A stretch of 64,000 nt of DNA from Glandiceps talaboti (GCF_964340395.1 NC_135571.1:6210453-6274452), one strand, 5' to 3'. Positions 1 through 10,830 are shown, numbered from the stretch's first letter. Notes: generated by a model from the sequence alone, not told the origin. Program-made: numbers and translations.

Positions 1-62
1 ACTAGGTGGTGGTATGATCAGCGTATGACTCCAATCATAGTCACAGTGATAACTAGTTTTAT

Positions 63-410
63 CTCGTAGATACTGGTGAGACGTAGTTTGTAAAACACTG
101 GTAGGTAAAGATGTGCCCTACTGGTATGATAATAAACCAAGTCCATATCGTCATCCAATATATATATATAGCCATTTACGAATACATCAGATGGTGTACC
201 AAGAATTGATATATCCGAGATGTAACTTGCCATCAACGAGAACGCCACAGGGATGTAGTGCATCTGACGATTTGCCAAAAGATATTCCTTTGGCGTGTTT
301 TGTTTATTGCCCACACGTCCATAAATACCTATACCAACTGAGGCTGCAAGCACTTCGCCAAAGACAGCGTAATCTACAGTTCCCAAGCTAACACCACTTG
401 CATCACTCAT
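63..410 (-). CDS. SLC5-family sodium/solute symporter, N-terminal coding exon with two frame breaks
   Basis: The minus-strand reading begins at an ATG (408-410) and shows hallmarks of the first exon of SLC5 sodium-coupled transporters. A first membrane helix is followed by a KEYLLANRQM-like loop, the second helix with ILGTPSD, and the segment AHLYLPVFYKLRLTSIYE just before the exon end. SLC5 proteins are plasma-membrane symporters for sugars, monocarboxylates, iodide or vitamins; the substrate cannot be told from this exon. The reading between about residues 82 and 97 is polar nonsense (LDDDMD). The next frame over gives the expected helix (WMTIWTWFIIIPV) across 115-160. Two compensating indels are therefore implied, one in the TA run at 158-170 and one in the GGG near 113-116. 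No good GT donor follows TSIYE. It is either a decaying copy or raw-read indels. The rest of the gene would lie off the left edge. Confidence 0.7.
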
Positions 411-2082
411 AGTGATTGGTTGTATTTACCTACAACAGCATGGCATGTGTTATTAATATATTTACATACATTTTGGCGAACCTTTCACTGACAAACTTAG
501 CAAACTTCTCTGCTAGCCGCCTAGCCTAACATGTGATTGAAATAATTCGAACCCAAAGGGCGTGGTTATCAACTGAAATCAAACCAAATTTAGCTACTCT
601 TTTATCTAACTCAGACAAACTGTCGCGTGAATCACAGACAAGTACATGTATGTGCATGAACCCACATCAGAGGGGCCCGGTGTTGTTTTTGTATCAATGT
701 TTGTCAGTTTGATAGTGATAAGAAGTAGACTTTTTTCGGCACCTTCAAAACAAGTTTAAATTGTCCACCACTGATAAAACGACGTTGTGATTTCATGCGT
801 TTCTATATAACTCCTGCAACGGAGTAAGGGCAGACTTACTCCGTATGTATGCAAGTAAGACTAACAGCCTAAGCAGGATAATTGTTTATCACCAAAATGG
901 ATGCTAAAACATTCCAGACAGACTATTACGTTGTATTATATGAGCTTACACTCGAATTTTATGTTACAACATGACTTACTTCCACTGACATAGAAAAACT
1001 GATAAAAGAGTCGCGTGAATAACAGACAAGTACATGTATGTGCATGAACCTACATCAGAGGGACCCGGTGTTTTTTTGTATTAATGTTTGTCAGTTTGAT
1101 AGTGAGAAGAAGTAGACTTTTTTTCGGCACCTTCAAAGCAAGTTTTCATTGTCCACCACTGATAAAACGACGTTGTGAACTTGTGATCACAGCCGTTTCT
1201 ATATAACTCCTGCAATGGTAGTATTGTCTAACCAAACGATAAAATGTAGAAATGTCAGTAACATGTTTGTTGAGCCAAAAGATATACTATAGCAATATCG
1301 GTAAGAGTTGTATCCAGACAGACTATAGAGAAAACAAATATTGTCTGACCTAACGATAAAATGGTGTAGCAACGTTAAGATTTTTGTTAAGTCTTATATG
1401 TGATATCTTGAAGTTCATCGTCATCACAGAAACTTGAGAAAGTAATCTAACACGAGTGTTGTATCCGTTCCAGTCGTACATTCTTGTATTTTTATATTGC
1501 AAGAGTTACAAAGTCTGTCCTGTACTGGTAGGGGAGACATTGCTTTTTGAAGGATTTTATCCTATGTGCTTATAAAGGCTGCGATGGATTGCACGCTCCC
1601 CAAGGAGTTGGAAGACCGTTATGTCGTTTTGTCAGTGCGTGGGGTGATAATTATCAAGCAATATGAACGCATTAATTAAAAAAAACACTATACTTATACT
1701 AGCATTGCCATATTTATATAATTATACCCACACAAATTGGATTTAGAAGATGACCCTGAAGATTAATTATCTGTACATGGTCATTGATATTCGCTGGTTG
1801 TTTAACCAAATATAAACATGTTTATGTGTTATTTTTATTTAAGATCTAGAAGGATAAATTGCCGCTTGGACTAAATGCAATATTGGAAATAATTAGTTGT
1901 TACAACAGGCCCAGGAATATAATATAAAAAAGAAAAAAGTATGATAACTCTGTACCAGCATTTTTTCAAATGATTTATTAACATTGAAAATGAGTCGCGG
2001 CACAACACGTATTATAATAACCACTAGTAACCATATAGAATCGCAGTAAGTCAATCTGAATTAGTGATTCAATCATAGCTTA
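411..2082. other. Non-coding stretch with a local direct duplication
   Basis: No convincing exon was seen. About 200 bp occurs twice, near 617-818 and 1009-1216. Both copies contain the sequence around ACAAGTACATGTATGTGCATG, the GTTTGTCAGTTTGATAGTGA block and the ACTGATAAAACGACGTTGTGA block, and both end at TTTCTATATAACTCCTGCAA. Shorter echoes (ATTGTCTAACC/AACGATAAAATG) follow at 1225-1245 and 1338-1365. Confidence 0.6.
1540..1660 (+). mobile_element. SINE body fragment, related to the complete copy at 6225-6590
   Basis: The block TTTTATCCTATGTGCTTATAAAGGCTGCGATGGATTGCACGCTCCCC (position about 1552 onward) matches the middle of the SINE at 6419-6465. The match continues to GGGGTGATAATTAT. 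The tRNA-like head and the (ATT)n tail are absent. Confidence 0.55.
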
Positions 2083-2232
2083 TTAGATGTTATTCCCCAA
2101 TATTTTTCTTCCGTCAGCCAAGGAAAATACGAGTGACCTAAGTGGTCGTTGTCATTACGAGTCGATAGACGAGTTGTTGTGACGTAGAACGACCAGAGTA
2201 TATTATGTATGTTTTGTTCAACTTGGCTCGTG
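2083..2232 (+). repeat. Dispersed repeat family R1, internally deleted copy
   Basis: It starts with TTAGATGTTATTCCCCAATA and continues through the TCAGCCAAGGAAAATACGAG block to GTAGAACGACCAGAGTATA. The same ordered blocks occur at about 9957, 11160, 43898 and 51353. This copy skips the middle third of the others. Confidence 0.65.
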
Positions 2233-2509
2233 CACGGTATGATTATTTTTCCTTGCTTGCACCCAACATATTAGTTAACGTCAAAGTGGATGTGGAAAGT
2301 CACAAGAATTAACTTATATGAGTGAAAAGTGATTCTCTAGTTGTCATCAGTTATCACAGCTTACGGTTTCAAGTAAATTACAAACAGACAGGAAGCTGGT
2401 TTTAACAACACTCTTGTGTGCCTTTCTATGTTTTTCACATGCTATCAGTGTAACTTTAGAGTTTGAATTAGGAGGCACGATTTTTTTTTCATTTACATAA
2501 ATCTAGTGT

Positions 2510-3261
2510 CGAAAGTTGGGTAACAGGACAACTGCCCCCTGGACAACTGCCCCCGGACAATTGCCCTCGTACAACTGCCCCCGGTGGACAACTGCCCCCC
2601 GGACAATTGCCCCCCGGACAACTGCCCTCGAAAGGACAACTCTCCCCCCCCGGACTACTGCCCCCGAACAAAAAAAAGCTAGTATTACAGATGAACGGGT
2701 TTGTCCTTCATTAAAAAGTCACCGTCGGCAACTTACCACAGCAATTTGCATACATTATTCTCACTACATTCATATGTTTTACTCTATTGTTATCTGTGAT
2801 AATTGTTACGTCGTTCATGAAAGTCGGCATGAAAGTTGTCAACCAGTTAACAATTCTCGACGCGTTTAAGTTATATAAGTATTTAGTATGTGTTCTTTAG
2901 GCCTCAGATCACAAACAAAGCTTATGCACATTAAGTACTATCCATACCCACAAAAAAACCATGTGAATGTAGTGAGTATAAGTTGATGTACACAATTGCA
3001 AATTGCGGCGGTAAATTGCCGACGGCGACTTTTTAATGAATGATAAACCCGTTCATCTGTAATACTAGCTTTTTTTTCGTTCGGGGGCAGAAGTCCGGGG
3101 GGGGGGGGGAGTTGTCCTTCGAGGGCAGTTGTCCGGGGGGCAGTTGTCCTTCGGGGGCAATTGTCGGGGGACAGTTGTCCGGGGGGCAATTGTCCGGGGG
3201 GGGGGCAGTTGTCCAGGGGGCAGTTGTCCGGGGGGCAGTTGGCCTAGAATCCGAAAGTTGG
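2510..3261. mobile_element. Foldback-type element: inverted arms made of a short tandem repeat, flanked by a 10-bp direct repeat
   Basis: The left arm (about 2520-2790) is built from tandem GGACAACTGCCCCC-like units, then a unique part including AAAGCTAGTATTACAGATGA. The right arm (about 2960-3251) is its reverse complement, with CAGTTGTCCGGGGG units and the mirrored unique part. About 170 bp separate the arms. The sequence CGAAAGTTGG lies immediately outside both ends (2510-2519 and 3252-3261), as a target-site duplication would. Long inverted repeats with tandemly repeated outer portions are the hallmark of foldback elements. There is no coding capacity; the ORFs across the arms are proline/glycine-rich repeat translations. 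Confidence 0.7.
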
Positions 3262-4437
3262 CCATGTTCCATTAACAGTTACAGCTGGACTAACCAATAG
3301 TTGGAGGGGGTAATACGCCCAATATTAGTAGATCTTTGTTGGCTCCACAAAGGCCACGTTTTGATATACCTTTTCCATGGCATGATAGACTTTAAGTTGA
3401 ACTACATAAAAATCACTACGTTACAGATCTTCATTGAGAGGATTAGCCACTAATTTCGTTATATAAGATGTATCTGTACAGATGGTTGTATTTAATTACT
3501 TGGCTTAAAATAATTATGTTGATGAATTTTACCTTGTCACTTGGAAAGACACTAGCTTCGAATTTATGCATACATTTAAAAGACGTGGCTCTTCGGGCAT
3601 TTGTATATCAAGGCTAAGTGCAAAATGCAGTGTGTTTACAAGAGCCCATATGGATGACAAATGGGTATTGAATTTGAATTGTCAACGAATATATAGTTGA
3701 AGTAGAAAATAAAACTTTATAACTAAAAAACGATCTAGAAGTTATTGTTATTGAATGAAGTTATTGAAAATACAGGAGTAAATATCCTGGTTTAACAATG
3801 CATTGGTAGTTTGGTTATTTGATGTTTGTTTGTTTGTTTGTTTGTTTGTTTGTTTCACAAGTGACTACTCTGATGTTAAGCGGGTAATACAAGTAATCAC
3901 TATGTCTCTATACGTATCTGTCACTTCCACATGTCAAACATCACAATGCATTGGTAGTTTTATTTGGTTATTTAATAAATGTTTGTTTGTTTGTTTCACT
4001 AGTGACTATTGCTGTTTATCCACTTTTATAAATCACTACCTTACATACAGTAAACTTTTTCCACATTTTTTTTTCGCGTTGTAGAATTACACGCATTGTT
4101 ATTTCACACTATTTTGTCACGTAGGGAAACACAATACAATGTTTTATTCATTAAAACTTCCAACATTTCTTCTATATGGCCTATTTAATGACAAATCGAG
4201 GTCGTATTTATAATGTACATGTGCTAAATCAAATTAAAGGTGTTGTATTGTCTCCTTGTAGACTTACATACGCTCATGTCATAAATATGTGTAGGGCTCA
4301 TTGTTCTCTTTTGACACATATGTTAATAAATTCATGAATAATAATGTTTATGAATACTGATGAGACCATGAATATTAATGATGTAATGTGGAAATACTGA
4401 TCATGGAATGTTTTGTCAAACGGTTTTGTCTAAGTTA
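3262..4437. other. No gene seen; short TTTG microsatellites
   Basis: This is AT-rich sequence without supported exons. TTTG runs lie near 3822-3856 and 3980-3997, each followed by a similar CACTAGTGACTA/CACAAGTGACTA block. That suggests a small local duplication. Confidence 0.5.
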
Positions 4438-4650
4438 ATCTAGCTGTATGATTAAGGACCAGGTAGGAGAGAGGTTACAATGGGAATACTTTAATCCTAT
4501 GCGCTTACAGAGGCTGCAATGAATTATATGCTCCCCAGAGGGTTGATGAAGTAAAAATCTGTTGTGGCGCTATAGGTCCGTGTAGGGTTGATAATTGTAA
4601 CTTGAAAGTGTTTTGTTTGAGCACAGCGTTTGAAGTCGTAATATAAAGTG
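4438..4650 (+). mobile_element. SINE body fragment (same family as 6225-6590)
   Basis: The order of blocks follows the intact SINE: a GGACCAGGTAGGAG-like start, then CTTTAATCCTATGCGCTTA, GGCTGCAATG, ATGCTCCCC and GTTGATAATTGTAA, then a decayed GTTTTGTTTGAGCACAGCGTTTG tail. The tRNA-like head is missing. Confidence 0.6.
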
Positions 4651-4734
4651 AACATCATATAATTCGTTGTTATTATTATGAATATATGGTAAATATAACT
4701 TCCAGGCCAAACGGATTTAAAAAGTCGTCATTTC

Positions 4735-4892
4735 TTTAAAACAAATTGCCACTGGAGCTTCGACAGACACCCACAGTCAATACCTTCAGGAAGAACCTTA
4801 AAACATACTTGTTCGCGAAAGTTTTTCAGCATTTAACTGTACAGCGCCTCTGAACTCTATTTCGTATTGGATACAGGCGCTCTTCAAATTTT

Positions 4893-4937
<45 letters not shown>
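4735..4937 (+). mobile_element. 3' end of a LINE (CR1/L2-like) with ATTG tail
   Basis: The plus-strand frame starting near 4743 reads KLPLELRQTPTVNTFRKNL, then KTYLFAKVFQ and a TGA stop. This is the typical extreme C-terminus of non-LTR retrotransposon polyproteins (LP-x-x-LR-x-x-PTVN-x-FRK-x-LKTYLF). It is followed by an untranslated tail with GGCGCTCTTCAAATTTTATG and a (ATTG)n array at 4893-4937, as in CR1/L2 elements that end in short microsatellites. Only the 3' 200 bp is present, i.e. a normal 5'-truncated insertion. Confidence 0.65.
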
Positions 4938-4938
<1 letters not shown>

Positions 4939-5280
4939 TCAAATAGCAGAATACAATATAATTGTGGGAATGAATAATGCTAAGAGTATTTCATTTTGTT
5001 GAAGCCACACTGCTGCTAAGAACACATATATATGTAAATCAAGTTTTGAGTACAACTTCTTCCTTCGTGGAATGATGATGCGAGTTAAAATTTAACTCAA
5101 AAAACGTTATTGTTTGCAACGTCTTCCGACTCGTGTTGAATGTTAACAAAATAAACTCATGACGTATCGGATAACGATCAACGGTGTCATTTCTACTTTT
5201 CTTGCGTATATTATGCATTCGATCTTGAAACTTAATTTACTTTAAATTTCATTTCACCATAACAATATCATCCATAAAAG

Positions 5281-5515
5281 AGCATATTTGTCTGTCTGCC
5301 TGCCCGTCTGCCTGTCTGCATGCCTGCCTGTCTGTCTGCCTGTCTGCCTGTCTGTCTGTCTGCCTGTCTGCTGTCTGTCTGTACGTATATATGTACATGT
5401 ATGTGAATTTATGAAAGTAAAATGGCTAGATGGATAGATAGAGTGAGTGGGGGATGGTTTGATTGATTGACTAATTGATTGATAGATTGATTGATTAATG
5501 AATGGATGTAAGATC
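5281..5515. repeat. TCTG/TGCC microsatellite followed by ATTG/GATA-rich tract
   Basis: About 110 bp of TCTG with TGCC variants, then degenerate GATTGATT and GATAGA runs. It is non-coding simple sequence. Confidence 0.8.
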
Positions 5516-5564
5516 ATGTGACAGAATGTATGCATGTCAACGCTGCATAATTGAGACATAAATT

Positions 5565-5795
5565 AGCCCTGAATGCACACAAGTAAACTCCCCTATTTAC
5601 CATAATGTTATATAAAGAACTGTCAAATAAACCTCAAATCAGCCGTGAATGCACACAAGTAAACTCCCCTATTTACCATAATGTTATATAAAGAACTGTC
5701 AAATAAACCTCAAATCAGCCATGAATGCACAAAAGTAAACTCCCCTATTTACCATAATGTTATATAAAGAACTGTCAAATAAACCTCAAATCAGT
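5565..5795 (+). promoter_or_regulatory. Three tandem 76-bp units, each with a TATATAAAG box, upstream of the His/Asp-rich gene
   Basis: The unit GAATGCACA(C/A)AAGTAAACTC... begins at 5571, 5647 and 5723, so the period is exactly 76 bp and the copies are nearly identical. Each unit contains TATATAAAG (5609-5617, 5685-5693, 5761-5769). The last box lies about 115 bp before the ATG at 5883. The Dickkopf-like gene has a similar TATAAAG box at 12124-12130, about 120 bp before its own ATG. That these are core promoters is inferred; the repeat is directly visible. Confidence 0.5.
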
Positions 5796-5882
5796 ATCGA
5801 ATCAATAGCAATCCTGTCATTGCTCATATTTGATCGAAATATCGCGTTTAGTGTGTCTTCAGCCAGCCAGTCCATACTAAGA

Positions 5883-7513
5883 ATGAGGGTTTCGATTGTT
5901 TTATGTCTAACGACGTTGCTGTTGTTTTGGGCGAACAGCGTACCAGTATCTTGCAGAAGGGTAAACACAGTACAACATGACTCCTTCGTAAGATCTACTG
6001 CCTCAGAAGGTAAGTACGCTATCGTTTTAGCATTTTCATTTGGGAATTCGTATTTCATTTTTGGAAAATGACAATTTTAAGTTAAATAACCCTTTCTCAG
6101 ATTTTGTAACTTAAGCTTAGGTAAAAATCTCCAAGTAAATAAGTTCCAAATAGAATAGAAGAAAAAAGATTAAGGTTGCTTTCAATCAATCCGGTCCATT
6201 TTTACGTATTAGCACATTTATTTACTTATGCATGATGGGTGAATGGTTAGCGTGACCGGCTTGGAATCTACAGGTTGCAGGTTCGAGCCCTGTCGCTGCC
6301 TGCTGTTTGTTTCTGAGTGGCTTAAAGCCCTTGGGCAAGATTTGAACCACAACTGTGCCTCAGTCAACCCAGCTGTACAATTGGGGACCTGGTAGGAAGT
6401 AGGTTGCAATGTGAAGGCTTTAATCCTATGCGCTTAAATGGCTGCAATGGATTGTATGCTCCCTGGGGAGTTGAGGACTAAAGGGCCGTTGTGCCGTTCT
6501 GATCCGAGCCAGGGGTAATAATTGTAAAGCGCTTTGAGCACGGTGTGGGAAAGCGCTATATAAGAACCCAACATTATTATTATTATGCAATCAACCAACG
6601 CATCTCATGTCTGTGCGCTTGATAACTTATGTTAGTAAAAAAAGAATGCACCTCGGAAATTTTTTTTCTATTTACTTTGTTCGAGATAAACTCAAACCTA
6701 TTTTCAGTTCAAATGAAGGAGAAAATGAAGGGACAAACAGATAGATAGATAGACAGACTGACAGACACGTACTTTTATATGGCTGATACTGTTATGGTGA
6801 AATGGAATTTAGAATAAATTAAGGCCTTACAATTTTTCGAAAAACAGGTGAAAATGATATCACAATTATTAGTAATGATTTATTGTTTAGAGGCCATTAC
6901 ACACAAATGATTTTTTTAAAAACTACAAAAAGCCAACAATACAGGACACACCACAGAAATCCACAACAAAAAACGTTTCGTCATCGTTATTGTTGAACCA
7001 CTTCAACAATAACGATGACGACATATCAACGTTTTAAGACTTCCCTTGAATGCTTCAAAATTCTCTAATAACCGAAGATCAGTTGAAAGATGTGGTGCGT
7101 ATACAGTAAAAAGCCCTATCACCATATAATTTGGCATGATTTTTACATGAGACTTTTGTGTCGTTATGTCAATGAAATTTGCTTCTATGTGAAAATGTTA
7201 TAAATACCATAATTGCAATTACTAGTGTTGAAGCTGTACCTACAAGTTGCCCCTCAGAAGATTGAAGGAAAGTCCTGTCGACAGTCTCGGCATTGGGCTT
7301 ACGAGCCAAATCTCACATACATTACAATCGCTATGGAAATAGTGCCACCAACGACCAGAGTGTGAATATGTCGACAAAACCACGACCTCCTATTAATCAA
7401 CTGACCAGATATTTTTATATCAATAAAGGCAATTTTCATGTACATATCTCACCCTAAAACTAAACCTTTCTAGTGATCACCCCAAGAATTTGTGGTTCAA
7501 ATTCATGTGTGCA

Positions 7514-7547
<34 letters not shown>

Positions 7548-8697
7548 CATACATACATACATACGTACGTACATACATACATACATACATACATACATAC
7601 ATACATACATACACAGACATACATACATACATACATACATACATACATACATACATACATACATACACACATACACACATACACACATACATGCATACAT
7701 ACATACATACATACATACATACATACATACTTACATACATACATACATACATACATACTTACATACACGTATACGTACGGATGGACGGACGGACAGACAA
7801 AACATGGATGTAGAATTAGTCACACTTAATTAAATTGTAATGACTTTCCTTACACCAACTTGATTGAACAATGCATGTACAAGCTTCACATTTAGAGTGA
7901 AATCTGCGTGGATTAATTAGATGATTATGTATTTCGAGTTGCAAGTGTGTATTGAAGTGTCAATATGAATTAGACTAGTTGTGACAATTCTATTTCTTCA
8001 TTCCTTCCCTACTTCAGATACTCACCATGATGACCACCACCTCCGCCACCATCATGAACATGGCCATGAACATGACCACGACCACTTAGGTGATGACCAT
8101 GACCATGATGACCACCGCCATGGTGACCATGACCATGATGACCACCACCATGATGACCACCATGATGACCATGACCATGATGACCACCACCATGACCATG
8201 ACAATGATATTGATGACCATGACCATGATGACCATGATGACCACGACCATGATGACCACCAAAATGATGACCACCGCCATTATGACCACCACCATGATGA
8301 CCATGACCATGATGACCATGAACGTGATGACCACGACCATGATGACCACGACCATGATGACCATGACCATGATGACCATGGCCATGATGACCACGACCAT
8401 GATGACCACGACCATGATGACCATGACCATGATGACCATGGCCATGATGACCACGACCATGATGACCATGACCATGATGACCACCATGATGACCATGACC
8501 ATGATGACCACCATGATGACCATGACCGTAAAGACCACCATGATGACCATGACCGTAAAGACCACCATGATGACCATGACCATGATGACCACGACCATGA
8601 TGACCATGACCATGATGACCACCATGATGACCACGACCATGATGACCACCATGATGACCATGACCGTAAAGACCACCATGATGACCATGACCATTAA
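5883..8697 (+). CDS. Secreted histidine/aspartate-rich protein, two exons
   Basis: Exon 1 (5883-6009) encodes a signal peptide (MRVSIVLCLTTLLLFWANSV) and ends in TASE plus one base at a strong donor (G|GTAAGT). Exon 2 begins at 8018 after a pyrimidine-rich acceptor (TTCCCTACTTCAG) and needs exactly that one base to open as DTHHDDHH, so the phases match. The predicted product is about 268 aa. After residue 43 it is almost only His and Asp in DHDHDD/HHHDD patterns, with a few RKD and Gly residues, ending at TAA (8695-8697). No cysteine domain is visible. Such dense His/acidic sequence should bind Zn, Cu or Ni and be pH-responsive, acting outside the cell; function is inferred from composition only. 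An upstream in-frame ATG at 5757 lies in the promoter-like repeat and is less likely. The His/Asp coding pattern continues beyond the stop (next entry). Confidence 0.65.
6225..6590 (+). mobile_element. tRNA-derived SINE, essentially complete
   Basis: The tRNA-like head carries an A-box-like TGGTTAGCGTG (about 6244) and a strong B box GGTTCGAGCCC (6280-6290). The body contains GGACCTGGTAGG and TTTAATCCTATGCGCTTAAA. The 3' end has GTAAAGCGCTTTGAGCACG and AAAGCGCTATATAAGAACCC, then an (ATT)n tail. That tail is the kind shared by SINEs and L2/CR1-type LINEs that mobilise them. It lies in the intron of the His/Asp-rich gene. Confidence 0.8.
6979..7020. repeat. Perfect 19-bp palindrome with 4-nt loop
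   Basis: CGTCATCGTTATTGTTGAA (6979-6997), loop CCAC, then the exact reverse complement (7002-7020). AACGTTT flanks both sides at a short distance. It would form a very stable hairpin and sits in the intron of the His/Asp-rich gene. Confidence 0.85.
7512..7795. repeat. ACAT tetranucleotide microsatellite
   Basis: Nearly pure (ACAT)n over about 250 bp with GTAC, CACA and TTAC interruptions, then a short GGAC run. All long readings here are repeat artefacts. Confidence 0.95.
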
Positions 8698-9574
8698 GAC
8701 CGTGACCGTGATATTGATGACAATGACCATGATGACCATGACCATAATGACCACCATGATGACCACGACCCATTATGACCACCACCATTATGACCATGAC
8801 CATGATGACCACCACCATGATAACCATGACTATGATGATCACCACCACCATGATGACCACCACCATGATGACCACGACCATGATGACCATGACCATGATG
8901 ACCACCATGATGACCACGACCATGATGACCACCATGATGACCATGACCATGATGACCACCACCATGATGACCACCACCATGACCATGATGACCACCATGA
9001 TGACCATGACCATGATGACCACCACCATGATGACCATGACCATGATGACCACCACCATGATGACCACGACCATGATGACCATTACCACCATGACCATGAC
9101 CATGATGACCACCACCATGATGACCACCACCATGATGACCACCACCATGATGACCACCATGATGACCACCACCATGATGACCACGACCATTATGACCATG
9201 ACCATGATAACCACCATGATGACCACCACCATGATGACCACGACCATTATGACCATGACCATGATAACCACCATGATGACCACGACCATGATGAACATTA
9301 CCACCATGACCGAGATATTGATGACCACGACCATGATGACCACCACCATGATGATCATGATGACCACCACCATGATGACCATCATCATGATGATCATGAT
9401 GACCACCACCATGATGACCACCATCATGATGACCACCACAATGATCATGATGACCATGATCATGATGACCACCACAATGATCATGATGACCATGATCATG
9501 ATGACCACCACCATGATGACGATGATCTTGACCATGATGATCATGACCATGATGACCACCACCACCATCATTGA
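8698..9574 (+). pseudogene. Continuation of the His/Asp coding array after the stop, with a one-base frame shift
   Basis: After the TAA the original frame continues as Asp/His-rich codons (DRDRDIDDND...) until 8769, where an extra C in GACGACCCATTATG moves the frame. From there the next frame is uninterrupted His/Asp-rich until TGA at 9572-9574 (ending HHHHH). If both lesions were read errors or recent mutations, the array would encode a further 290 or so residues. The array lacks stop codons in several frames on both strands, so openness alone is not proof of coding. Confidence 0.5.
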
Positions 9575-9956
9575 GCATTAATTGGCTTTCCTGAAATGAA
9601 CTAATCATGACCAATACCAAATCCACAACCATTGGCAGTCATATAAAGTTGGCAATTGTAAAAACTTTATCGTAAACATTTAGTATATCATAATCATAGT
9701 AGATATATGTTTATCCAAGAATAATCCTTAGTGAATATAGACATACATATACAACAATACAGTAATTGTGACTGAGACCAGGTAGGAGTAGCCATAGATA
9801 CCAAGGGATAACTATAGATACCAAGTCTGCCATGTTGCATCACCAGTATAATTTCACAGAAATACCATAAGTATAAAAGAGGAAATAAGTTATCAATAAA
9901 GGGTGGTATAATGCAATGAACATTTGAATTTGTTTTGTGGTTGATTTAACATGTTT

Positions 9957-10262
9957 TGGGTAATTAGATGTTATTCCACAATATTTTTCTTTATTCAGCC
10001 AAGAAAAATACGAGTGGCCTAAGGGGCCTTTGTCACGACGAGTCGTTAGGTCATGAGTACTTTCTGGCTGTATGAAGAAAATATTGGAAAATAACATATT
10101 ATACCAGCGACAGTAATATCAAAGAAAAACCGGAGAAAGTAATGGCAATTTTGAATGTTATGACTCATTTCGAACACAGTAGACTAGAAACAGTGACGTA
10201 TACACACGTTGTGGTGACGTAGAACGAGCAGAGTATATATTCTATATTATTTGTTCAACTTG
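9957..10262 (+). repeat. Dispersed repeat family R1, long copy
   Basis: It begins GTAATTAGATGTTATTCCAC. The first about 140 bp have inverted ends (GTTATTCCACAATATTTTTC versus GAAAATATTGGAAAATAAC near 10077-10096). The family-specific blocks TTATACCAGCG, ATTTCGAACAC, GTGACGTA and GTAGAACGAGCAGAGTATAT follow. Confidence 0.65.
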
Positions 10263-10830
10263 ATTATTTGTTTATGGTCTAATATTCAGAATGAATACTT
10301 TTACCTTCCCAATGTGACAAGTTGGTAAATCGATTTCGAGGTATACTTCTAAAAGTTTGATAAATATCGCTGACACTATCTTGAAGTTTGATCTGTGTTA
10401 TTTGTCACGGTGACTGTATATTCAATTCGATACAACATAACTAGAACTGACGACACACCACCAGCCTGTAAGATACTTCTTGTCAGTCAGTCCTTATTAT
10501 GCTTCCATTGTGTAACAATATAATATACTAGTCTCGGTTACCCAGACTTTCACCACTGGGGCTTTACTATAAGACCACCCAAACGACACACTTTTGAACT
10601 ACGCTGCTTCATATGTGTTGATAGACTGTTCCGTAGAACAGCTCCAGAGTATTTGAGTGTTGAACAGAATATTTGACGGAATACTGCTCATTCTCGGCAC
10701 ATGCGTATTGAGATTTGTTTCATCGATGTTTTAGTTTCAATTCCAAAGGGTTGTTTTTTAATAATAAAAGATTGGGGAAACCGAAATGGCCATGTGAAGA
10801 CATAGTTTTCAGCCCACCAGGTCTGACCAC

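Noticed and set aside
2489-3300. Proline-rich and glycine-rich ORFs
   Set aside because: They are translations of the CCCCGGACAACTG minisatellite in the foldback arms.
6225-6300. Functional tRNA gene
   Set aside because: A and B boxes are present but the cloverleaf is not maintained, and it is joined to a SINE body and tail.
7460-7833. ORFs of YIHT or CMYV repeats (also at 17584-18006, 34568-35153 and 60477-60773)
   Set aside because: A tetranucleotide microsatellite read in triplets gives a 12-base period with no stops; there is no gene context.
8009-9571. Long minus-strand readings (Met/Val/Ile-rich and Gly/His-rich) across the His/Asp array
   Set aside because: They are reverse-frame shadows of a stop-poor repeat. 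The plus strand has the splice-compatible signal-peptide exon.
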